From: an uncultured bacterium
Lineage (GTDB): Bacteria; Bacillota; Clostridia; TANB77; CAG-508
NCBI GenBank assembly: GCA_905214245.1
Contig: CAJMLO010000042.1
Location: 1-10,371, forward strand
Direction: 5' to 3'
Length of the DNA: 10,371 nt
Shown piece after piece: positions 1-5,366 of the stretch (the stretch's first letter is position 1; each line of letters opens with the position of its first letter). A program made the position numbers and the translations under genes. The notes beneath the pieces were generated by a model, which was not told where the DNA came from, did not search any database, and saw only the letters and a list, made by a program, of their open reading frames with translations.

Positions 1-39
1 GGGTGTTTCACAGCCTTATAATTGAGAAAGTTAAAATCA

Positions 40-75
40 AGAGAAGGTATTCAAGTGATATCTTCTCTATTTTTT
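40..75 (+). terminator. Intrinsic terminator of a gene left of the window
   Basis: AGAGAAGGTAT (40-50) pairs with ATATCTTCTCT (58-68), giving an 11-bp stem with one G-U pair and the 7-nt loop TCAAGTG. A T-tract follows at 70-75. No gene end is visible in bases 1-39, so it presumably ends a plus-strand transcript that begins outside the window. Confidence 0.75.
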
Positions 76-170
76 AGAAGATAGAGTTATGAAACTAAAT
101 TTATATAGTGTAAGTGATAAATATATAAACTGTTTAAGCAAATTTGATGATAAAAAATGAAAAAAAGGTA

Positions 171-200
171 TTGCAATTTGAGATGAAAAAATGGTAGAAT
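171..200 (+). promoter_or_regulatory. Sigma-A-type promoter for the 44-aa ORF
   Basis: The -35 element is TTGCAA at 171-176 and the -10 element is TAGAAT at 195-200, separated by 18 bp. They match the consensus at 4/6 and 5/6 positions. Transcription would begin near 207, just upstream of the ribosome site at 219-224. It is the only convincing promoter seen upstream of the prepilin-like gene at 439. Confidence 0.6.
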
Positions 201-235
201 AAGGATGTAAAAATAAATAAGGAGCACACAAAAGA

Positions 236-370
236 ATGAAAAACGCTAAAACCGTTGGGAGAGTAACACACATTACATTTAATAAAATAATAAATGAAGA
301 TGAAGGCATAAAATTTGCCTTTATTTGTGATAGATTAAAAGACAGAGATAAACCTATTAAAACAAAATAG
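236..370 (+). CDS. Small hypothetical protein, possible leader peptide (44 aa)
   Basis: An ATG at 236 follows an AAGGAG ribosome site (219-224) at 11 nt and opens a 44-codon frame ending in TAG at 368-370. The peptide starts MKNAKTVGRV, is rich in Lys, Ile, Asp and Arg, and has no membrane segment or motif that I recognise. A good promoter lies just upstream, which supports real expression. The last 11 codons overlap the 5' arm and loop of an intrinsic terminator (338-388), so a ribosome reaching the stop codon would cover the stem. This is the geometry of a leader-peptide attenuator for the gene at 439. I infer that role; it could equally be an independent small protein with its own terminator. 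No run of a single amino acid points to a specific starvation signal. Confidence 0.55.
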   Translation: MKNAKTVGRVTHITFNKIINEDEGIKFAFICDRLKDRDKPIKTK

Positions 371-388
371 TTTTATTTCTGTCTTTTT
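338..388 (+). terminator. Intrinsic terminator overlapping the end of the 44-aa ORF
   Basis: The arm 338-352 (AAAGACAGAGATAAA) pairs with 372-386 (TTTATTTCTGTCTTT) over 15 bp with one G-U pair. Inside, CTATT and AATAG can extend the stem. T-tract at 384-388. It lies 50 bp upstream of the next start codon, with no convincing promoter in between, so it may act as a conditional terminator (attenuator). Confidence 0.75.
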
Positions 389-438
389 GCGTTTTAAAAT
401 TTAGATTGTGTGCTGGTTAAAAAGGAGGATATTTTTGT

Positions 439-1620
439 ATGAAAAAATTAAAAAATGACAGACAAAAGGGTATAACGCTAATTGCGTTAGTTGTGACAAT
501 TGTAGTTTTGATTATTCTTGCTACAGTAAGTATTTTAGCTGTATTTGGAGATAATGGAATAATTGCAAGAGCACAAACTGCAAAAGATACACATGAGAAA
601 GGAAAGGCAGATGAAACAAATACACTAGATGATTATGCAAGTTATATTGGAAATTATTTAGATGGAAAAGGTGGAGGTTCAGGTGGAGGAAGTGATACTC
701 CAACTAATCCTACAGCTGGAACAACAGTTGCAAAACCTGGAACATGGACAAGCAGTCAAGTTACACCAATAGCAGATGGAAATGGAGGAACAGTGCCACT
801 TCCAAGTGGATTTTACTATGTAGGTGGAGATATATCAACAGGACTAGTTATATCAGATAAACAAGGAGATACAATGAGTGCTTCTGGGACAAGTATGGGA
901 AATCAATTTGTGTGGATTCCTGTATCAAGTGAAGCTGATTTAACAAGAACAAATTTTGATACAAATGGACAGCCTACAACAGATGCACCTGCAAGTGGAG
1001 TAAGTGTAGCAAATTGTTCAGAGCCATATGCAAAGGGATATTCAACAGAAGCAAGCGAATATACAACAATGAAAGCACAAGTGCTAAAATATGGAGGATT
1101 TTATATAGGAAGATATGAAGCAGGAGTAAATAGTATAACATTAAGGCCAGATGTTACAACTGAACAAACAGTGGTATGTAAAAAAGGAGTGGCACCATAT
1201 AATTACGTACCATGGGGAAAAGCAATGAATGATGCTAGTGAAGTATCAGGAAAAAGTGGAGCAGTATATCTTGCAAAAAACTTTGCTAGTCAACATAACT
1301 ATACAAGTGTAACAAGTACATTAACATATGGATGTGAGTGGGATGCAATGTGTAGATATATAGGAGATAGTCAAAGAACAACACCTAAAAAATCTGCACT
1401 AGAACTTACAGGAAGTGTAGCAACTGATGTATCAAAAAATATATATGACCTTGCAGGAAATTGTTGTGAGTGGACAATGGAGGCCGGCGATACGGATGCT
1501 CGTGGTATGCGCGGAGGTGATTACTACGGTGCTCGTCCAGTCAGCTATCGCAACATCAGCTACTCTCCGACTTACTACTTCGGTTCCCTTTCGTTCAGGC
1601 CCACACTTTACATAAAGTAA
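439..1620 (+). CDS. Prepilin-like surface protein with C-terminal FGE/C-type-lectin fold; probable DGR target
   Basis: The 393-aa product starts at an ATG 10 nt after a strong AAGGAGG (422-428). Residues 1-11 are basic and end in Gly. Residues 12-36 form one hydrophobic segment beginning ITLIALVV, which resembles a class III (type IV pilin) signal, although position +5 is Ala rather than the usual Glu. A natural GGGSGGGS linker lies near residues 78-85. Residues ~100-393 resemble the formylglycine-generating enzyme/sulfatase-modifying fold: GNCCEWT at 340-346 in place of the usual N-V-W-E-W, RGG at 358-360 and SFRP at 385-388. This fold is the usual scaffold of DGR-diversified proteins. The last ~46 codons differ sharply from the rest: all seven upstream Arg codons are AGA/AGG, but four of five here are CGT/CGC. 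I infer a displayed ligand-binding protein rather than an active enzyme. Its ligand is unknown. Confidence 0.85.
   Translation: MKKLKNDRQKGITLIALVVTIVVLIILATVSILAVFGDNGIIARAQTAKDTHEKGKADETNTLDDYASYIGNYLDGKGGGSGGGSDTPTNPTAGTTVAKPGTWTSSQVTPIADGNGGTVPLPSGFYYVGGDISTGLVISDKQGDTMSASGTSMGNQFVWIPVSSEADLTRTNFDTNGQPTTDAPASGVSVANCSEPYAKGYSTEASEYTTMKAQVLKYGGFYIGRYEAGVNSITLRPDVTTEQTVVCKKGVAPYNYVPWGKAMNDASEVSGKSGAVYLAKNFASQHNYTSVTSTLTYGCEWDAMCRYIGDSQRTTPKKSALELTGSVATDVSKNIYDLAGNCCEWTMEAGDTDARGMRGGDYYGARPVSYRNISYSPTYYFGSLSFRPTLYIK
1480..1620 (+). other. Putative DGR variable region (VR)
   Basis: The block encodes residues 348-393, the ligand-binding end of a C-type-lectin fold. My hand count of 1481-1620 is 73 G/C of 140 (52%), well above the surrounding DNA. 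Codons 361-383 are almost all of the form NNC or NNT (GAT, TAC, TAC, GCT, TAT, ATC, AGC, TAC, TTC, TCC). This is what adenine mutagenesis of AAC/AAT template codons produces. The segment ends in an invariant-looking TTCAGGCCCACACTTTACAT before the stop. The left boundary is approximate. The template repeat and reverse transcriptase are not in this window, so the assignment rests on composition, codon pattern and position in the fold. Confidence 0.7.
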
Positions 1621-1686
1621 CACTGGACACTAATAGCGATAAAATGAGAATAACCAGTAGTATAGGTATGAAACAGTAAATTATAA

Positions 1687-1707
1687 CGCTCTTCAATTGT
1701 AAGAGCG
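1687..1707. repeat. Perfect 7-bp hairpin downstream of the VR
   Basis: CGCTCTT (1687-1693) and AAGAGCG (1701-1707) are exact complements around the loop CAATTGT. It lies 66 nt after the stop codon. It has no T-tail, so it is not a standard terminator. DGR targets are known to need a hairpin or cruciform just past the variable region, and this is a candidate for it. Confidence 0.5.
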
Positions 1708-1748
1708 AATCGTGAGATACGCGGAAAACGGCATAATTTTGTGGCTAA

Positions 1749-1764
1749 AGACTTTGTCAAGTCT
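1749..1764. repeat. Short inverted repeat (6-bp stem)
   Basis: AGACTT (1749-1754) and AAGTCT (1759-1764) pair around a TGTC loop. TTAATTTTTT follows a few bases later (1771-1780), so it could serve as a weak terminator for the prepilin-like gene. It also lies directly left of the dispersed repeat element. Confidence 0.4.
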
Positions 1765-1781
1765 GGTGTGTTAATTTTTTA

Positions 1782-1889
1782 TTGTAAACACAAAAATTGA
1801 AAATTTTACGTTTACAACAAGGTTAAGTTACTATAGGCAGTGCATGTTTGCAAAGCAAAATGCACATATGGCGAAGCCACTTTTCTTAT
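1782..1889. repeat. Dispersed structured repeat, copy 1
   Basis: Bases 1811-1889 match 6540-6618 at 76 of 79 positions. The element holds three hairpins. The first pairs TTGTAAAC (1782-1789) with GTTTACAA (1810-1817), with an inner AAAATT/AATTTT stem. The second pairs GTGCAT+TTTGC (1840-1851, one bulged G) with GCAAA+ATGCAC (1855-1865). The third is TGGC-GAA-GCCA (1869-1879). The linker GGTTAAGTTACTATAGG is identical in both copies. No ORF is present. It could be a miniature mobile element, a REP-like palindrome or a structured RNA; the sequence alone does not decide. Confidence 0.75.
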
Positions 1890-1900
1890 TTATAAATTGT

Positions 1901-1941
1901 AATACAATGTAGAATTTATATTTTCTGCATTGTATTTTTTT
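1901..1941 (+). terminator. Intrinsic terminator
   Basis: AATACAATGTAGAA (1901-1914) pairs with TTCTGCATTGTATT (1923-1936) over 14 bp with one G-U pair, and a T-tract runs through 1941. It would stop transcripts from the prepilin-like gene and the repeat element before the promoter of the next operon. Confidence 0.75.
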
Positions 1942-1969
1942 ACAAATTTTCAAAAAAATATTCAAAGAG

Positions 1970-1998
1970 TTGTGATTTTTTTTATGTTATGATAGAAT
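1970..1998 (+). promoter_or_regulatory. Extended -10 promoter for the kinase-murD operon
   Basis: TTGTGA at 1970-1975 and TAGAAT at 1993-1998 are separated by 17 bp. A TGA immediately before the -10 hexamer (1990-1992) makes it an extended -10. The predicted start lies near 2005, with about 40 nt of leader before the ATG at 2045. Confidence 0.65.
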
Positions 1999-2044
1999 AG
2001 CTTTTGTAAAAATACAAATAATAAAAAAGGAATGTGATTTTTAA

Positions 2045-2737
2045 ATGGAACATATTGTTATAGGAATAGAAGGACTTGTTGGAGCAGGCAAAACATCTAT
2101 ATCAAGAGAACTTTTAAATAAAATACCAGATAGCATTATTTTGCATGGTGGAAATCTATATAGAGGAATTGTTTATGCTTTAATGCAATTTAAAAAAAGT
2201 GAAACAAATATTGCAAATTTAGAAAGCAATTTGCACAATATAGATATAAAAGATTTAATGGATAAATTACAAGTAAAAATAGAAATAGAAAATAGAGAAA
2301 GTGTGGTATATGTTGCAGATAAAAAAATTGATGAAGAAAAGCTTCAATCTCCTGAAAATTCTCTAGCTGTATCTATTGCTGGAAAAACAGCAGATAATAC
2401 TCATTTATATATGTTTGCAAGAGGTCTTATAGATTCATATAAGCAAAAATATAATGTTATTGTATCAGGTAGAGATTTGATGAAAATTTATCCTGACATG
2501 AATTATCATTTCTTGATAACAGCATCTTTAGATGAACGTGTTAGAAGAAAGTGCATACAATATAACGAAGCAGAAAAAATAGAAGAAATTAGACAAAATA
2601 TCATTAAAAGAGATAAATTACAAGAAGAAGCAGGTTTTTATGAAAAATATGAAAACACAATTGAAATTGATGTTACAAAATGTAAGGATGCAAATGATGG
2701 AGCAGAAAAAATAATATCATATATAAAAGAATTATAA
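2045..2737 (+). CDS. Cytidylate-kinase-like P-loop nucleotide kinase
   Basis: The 230-aa product begins MEHIVIGIEG and has a Walker A loop GLVGAGKTS at residues 10-18. An NMP-binding segment, HGGNLYRG (34-41), corresponds to the D-T-G-x-x-Y-R-A region of cytidylate kinase. SGRDLMKIYPDMNY (141-154) matches the Cmk G-R-D...P-D-A signature, and ERVRRK (164-169) is the Arg-rich lid. Length fits Cmk (~220 aa). By homology it would transfer phosphate from ATP to CMP/dCMP in the cytoplasm. The NMP-site and G-R-D motifs depart from typical Cmk, so substrate specificity is uncertain and I give no gene symbol. The start is set by AAGGAA (2027-2032), 12 nt upstream. It leads an operon with murD, which begins 16 nt after its stop. 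Confidence 0.8.
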   Translation: MEHIVIGIEGLVGAGKTSISRELLNKIPDSIILHGGNLYRGIVYALMQFKKSETNIANLESNLHNIDIKDLMDKLQVKIEIENRESVVYVADKKIDEEKLQSPENSLAVSIAGKTADNTHLYMFARGLIDSYKQKYNVIVSGRDLMKIYPDMNYHFLITASLDERVRRKCIQYNEAEKIEEIRQNIIKRDKLQEEAGFYEKYENTIEIDVTKCKDANDGAEKIISYIKEL

Positions 2738-2753
2738 TAAGGGGGAAATAAAA

Positions 2754-4148
2754 GTGGATAACACAAACTTAGAAGAATTTGAAAAATATGCAAGAGGAAA
2801 GAAAGTTGCGATAATTGGAATAGGTGTAAGTAATTTGCCACTACTTGAATATTTTTATGATTTAAATGCACGTGTAACAATATTTGATTCTAAGGAAAGT
2901 AATCAAATTAGTGTGGAAGCAATGCAAAAAATAGAAAAATATGGATTTGAATTTATAGGAGGAAAGGATTCTTTAAGTAGACTAAAAGGATTTGATATTA
3001 TTTTTAGATCACCAAGCTGTATGCCTGACAGACCAGAACTTGTAGAGGCTGTTGAAAATGGAGCTGTTTTAACATCAGAGATTGAAATGGTTTTAAAACT
3101 TGCACCTTGCAAAGTAATTGGTGTTACTGGAACAGAAGGTAAAACAACAACAACAACATTAATTAATGAAATTGTAAAAAAATCTGGAAGAAAAACATAT
3201 TTAGGTGGAAATATGGGAAAACCTATATTTACAAAGATAAGAAATGTTAAACCCGAAAACATTATAATACTTGAATTAAGTAGTTTTCAATTATCGGATA
3301 TGGATATTAGCCCAGATATTTCTGTTGTTACAAATATTTATCCAGATCATTTGAATGTACATAAATCATATGAAGAATATAGAGAAGCTAAGAAAAATAT
3401 ATTCAAACATCAATCAGAAAGTGGGATTGTTGTGCTAAATTATGATAATGAATTTACAAGAGAATTTGCTAAAGAAGCAAATGGAAAAGTGATTTTCTTT
3501 AGTAGTAAAGAGAAGTTAGATGATGGATTTATATATGATAAAGCAGATGGCACAATAAAATATTGCAAAGATGGTGTAAGAAGACACATTATGAAAAAAG
3601 AGGATATAAAATTAAGAGGAATACATAACTATGAAAATATTTGTGCTGCTCTTGCTGCAACAAGTTCGATAGTTGATGTTGATACACAAGTAAAAGCAAT
3701 AGAAGAATTTACAGGAGTAGAACATAGACTTGAATTTGTGCGTGAACTTAATAATGTGAAATGGTACAATGATTCAATTGGAACAAGTCCAGCAAGTACA
3801 ATTGCAGGTTTAAATTCATTTGATGAAGATATAATTTTACTTGCAGGAGGCTCTGACAAAGGACTTGATTATAAAGAAGTAGGGGAGGCAATTGCAAGAA
3901 AAGTAAGAGCATTAATTTTGACAGGTCCTACATCAGAAAAGATAGAAAATGCTACAAAACAAGCTTTAAATGGCAAAAGTATAGAAATATATTATACAAG
4001 TAATATGCAAGAATCTGTAAATCTTGCAAAAGAGATTGCAAAAGCAGGAGATGTGGTATTACTTTCACCTGCAAGTGCAAGTTTTGATTTGTATAAAAAT
4101 TTTGAAGATAGAGGACATCAATTTAAAGATTGTGTAAATAATTTATAG
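2754..4148 (+). CDS. murD: UDP-N-acetylmuramoylalanine--D-glutamate ligase (MurD)
   Basis: MurD adds D-glutamate to UDP-MurNAc-L-Ala with ATP, the second amino-acid addition in cytoplasmic peptidoglycan precursor synthesis. The 464-aa protein has normal family length and three domains. The N-terminal Rossmann-like part contains VAIIGIGVSN (18-27). The central ATPase has P-loop GTEGKTT (126-132), ELSSFQL (174-180) and NIYPDHLNVH (194-203). K213 or K214 in the following Y-R-E-A-K-K motif sits where the family's carbamylated lysine lies. The C-terminal domain has NDSIGTSP (339-346), a clostridial-type variant of NDSKATN, and a closing SPASASFD motif. Translation starts at GTG 2754, after GGGGGAAA at 2741-2748; no other start fits that site. 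It is co-transcribed with the upstream kinase. No other mur/fts genes are adjacent. Confidence 0.95.
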   Translation: MDNTNLEEFEKYARGKKVAIIGIGVSNLPLLEYFYDLNARVTIFDSKESNQISVEAMQKIEKYGFEFIGGKDSLSRLKGFDIIFRSPSCMPDRPELVEAVENGAVLTSEIEMVLKLAPCKVIGVTGTEGKTTTTTLINEIVKKSGRKTYLGGNMGKPIFTKIRNVKPENIIILELSSFQLSDMDISPDISVVTNIYPDHLNVHKSYEEYREAKKNIFKHQSESGIVVLNYDNEFTREFAKEANGKVIFFSSKEKLDDGFIYDKADGTIKYCKDGVRRHIMKKEDIKLRGIHNYENICAALAATSSIVDVDTQVKAIEEFTGVEHRLEFVRELNNVKWYNDSIGTSPASTIAGLNSFDEDIILLAGGSDKGLDYKEVGEAIARKVRALILTGPTSEKIENATKQALNGKSIEIYYTSNMQESVNLAKEIAKAGDVVLLSPASASFDLYKNFEDRGHQFKDCVNNL

Positions 4149-4207
4149 TAACAATTTATTTGATAAAAACATATTATATTGAAGAATAAATAAATAGGAG
4201 GAATAAT

Positions 4208-4705
4208 ATGTTTTATCAAAATTATGAAGACTACATCAGAAGTATATTAGGTTATCCGGTAGAATCAAATACATATGAAGCATATATGAGACAGCCATCA
4301 TATGAAGCAATAGAACAATATAATTTTCAAAGTACGGATAATAGTGAATTAATGAAACTTTATCCTGAAATATACAATGTAGTAAATCCGATGGTTAGAA
4401 AAATATGCGAGGGAAACACAAAGACTGTTGATAGAGACTTAATAGAAAAAATGAGTAGTGAAATTTATTCAAACTTAGAAATGCAACCAGACAAAAATGG
4501 AGGTAAAGAGGTAAGGCAATCAGCTGTAAACAATAATATTCTTCAAGATTTAATTAAGATATTATTATTAAATCAATTGCTAAATCAAAATAGACCACCA
4601 AGACCTGGACCACCACCTCCTCCAAGACCTCCGATGCCACCAAGGCCACCTAGACCTCCCTTTCCGCGTGAAGATAGGAGTTACAACAATTATTTAAGAT
4701 TTTGA
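4208..4705 (+). CDS. Uncharacterised protein with poly-proline C-terminal tail
   Basis: The 165-aa product starts at an ATG 6 nt after a strong AGGAGGAA (4196-4203). The N-terminal ~60 residues are rich in Tyr and Glu. A segment LYPEIYNVVNPMVRKICE (about 51-68) looks conserved in type, and a hydrophobic helix-like stretch (ILQDLIKILLLNQLLNQ) precedes residue 129. Residues 130-153 contain 17 prolines of 24, interspersed with Arg and ending in PREDRS. There is no signal peptide or clear membrane anchor. I do not recognise the family. The Pro/Arg tail could be an interaction or cell-wall-associated extension, and its translation would depend on EF-P. It lies 59 nt after murD with no obvious promoter between, so it may be read from the murD operon. 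A strong terminator follows. Confidence 0.75.
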   Translation: MFYQNYEDYIRSILGYPVESNTYEAYMRQPSYEAIEQYNFQSTDNSELMKLYPEIYNVVNPMVRKICEGNTKTVDRDLIEKMSSEIYSNLEMQPDKNGGKEVRQSAVNNNILQDLIKILLLNQLLNQNRPPRPGPPPPPRPPMPPRPPRPPFPREDRSYNNYLRF

Positions 4706-4722
4706 AATTAGAAAAAATTTCC

Positions 4723-4761
4723 AAGATATACAATTATAAGTTGTATATCTTTATTTTTTTT
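4723..4761 (+). terminator. Intrinsic terminator after the proline-tail gene
   Basis: AAGATATACAA (4723-4733) pairs perfectly with TTGTATATCTT (4741-4751), an 11-bp stem with loop TTATAAG, followed by TATTTTTTTT (4752-4761). It closes the kinase-murD-proline-tail transcription unit. Confidence 0.85.
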
Positions 4762-4788
4762 GCAGACAATATTAATATCATTTAAAAT
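4760..4788 (+). promoter_or_regulatory. Possible promoter for the CBS-domain gene
   Basis: TTGCAG (4760-4765) and TAAAAT (4783-4788) are 17 bp apart. The -35 match is poor (3/6) and the -10 match good (5/6). The -10 lies inside a perfect 16-bp A/T-only palindrome at 4780-4795, which could be an operator but is weak evidence in DNA this A/T-rich. Confidence 0.35.
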
Positions 4789-4821
4789 TTTAAATGGTAC
4801 TATTGGAAAGGCGGTAATAGT

Positions 4822-5259
4822 ATGAAAGTTAAAGATTGTATGTGTCATGAAGTTGCATATGTAAATCCTGATTGTTCTGTAGAAGAATGTGCTAAATTGA
4901 TGTGTAATAATCATGTAGGTTGTATACCTGTATGTAACACAAACAAGGAAGTTGTTGGACTTGTAACAGATAGAGATATATTGCTTCGTACAGTTGGATG
5001 TTCAAAAGATATTAAACAAACACCTGTAAGTGATATTATGACTTGCAAAGTATGCTGTTGTACTCCAGAAGCAGATATTTCTGATGCAGAAAAAATAATG
5101 TCTGAAAATCAGATAAGAAGATTGCCAGTTATAAATGATAATAAAATAGTTGGTATATTAACTTTAGGAGATTTAGCTGTAAATTCAGAAATAGATAGCA
5201 AAGGTGTATGCGATACTTTGGAAGATATATGCGACTGTAGTAAAAAGAACGCACAGTAG
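4822..5259 (+). CDS. Cysteine-rich tandem CBS-domain protein
   Basis: The 145-aa product is two CBS repeats with almost nothing else. CBS1 spans about 1-58 and includes HVGCIPVCN and VVGLVTDRDILLR. CBS2 spans about 68-122 and includes SDIMT, IRRLPVINDNKIVGILTLGDLA. CBS pairs usually bind adenine nucleotides and act as regulatory modules; as a stand-alone protein its partner is unknown. The odd feature is 15 cysteines in 145 residues (6, 8, 18, 23, 28, 34, 38, 60, 75, 78, 79, 80, 130, 137, 139). They include C-x-C near the N-terminus, a C-x-x-C-C-C block at the CBS2 start and C-x-C near the C-terminus. Metal binding or redox sensing is an inference. Ribosome site AAAGGCGG (4807-4814) sets the start. 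The gene is flanked by a terminator and a hairpin, so it is probably monocistronic. Confidence 0.9.
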   Translation: MKVKDCMCHEVAYVNPDCSVEECAKLMCNNHVGCIPVCNTNKEVVGLVTDRDILLRTVGCSKDIKQTPVSDIMTCKVCCCTPEADISDAEKIMSENQIRRLPVINDNKIVGILTLGDLAVNSEIDSKGVCDTLEDICDCSKKNAQ

Positions 5260-5292
5260 TACAAATAAATGGACAAATATTAATATTTAATA

Positions 5293-5333
5293 AAATGGGG
5301 CATAATATTTATATAGAAATATATGTCCCATTT
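5293..5333. terminator. Long hairpin between the CBS and permease genes
   Basis: AAATGGGGCATA (5293-5304) pairs with TATGTCCCATTT (5322-5333) over 12 bp with one G-U pair, and an inner ATATTT/AAATA pairing extends it. It lacks a clean T-tract on the plus strand. It could be a terminator for the CBS gene, a processing site, or an upstream structure for the permease mRNA. Confidence 0.45.
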
Positions 5334-5366
5334 ACAATATTTATAGAAAAGAGAGTGCGTACATAA

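Noticed and set aside
67..309. 80-codon hydrophobic ORF on the minus strand
   Set aside because: It lies antisense to the promoter and the 44-aa ORF, has only a marginal AAAGG upstream, and its hydrophobicity is what reading A/T-rich DNA backwards gives.
1427..1623. Alternative-frame ORFs over the variable region, both strands
   Set aside because: They are open only because of the local G+C-rich composition; the main frame carries the RGG and SFRP motifs of the fold.
1621..2044. A DGR reverse transcriptase, accessory gene or template repeat beside the variable region
   Set aside because: No ORF of useful length is present in this 424-bp stretch on either strand, and no second copy of the 1480-1620 sequence was seen anywhere in the window.
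4780..4795. Perfect 16-bp palindrome ATTTAAAATTTTAAAT as an operator
   Set aside because: It is made only of A and T in very A/T-rich DNA, so it is weak evidence on its own; mentioned only with the promoter.
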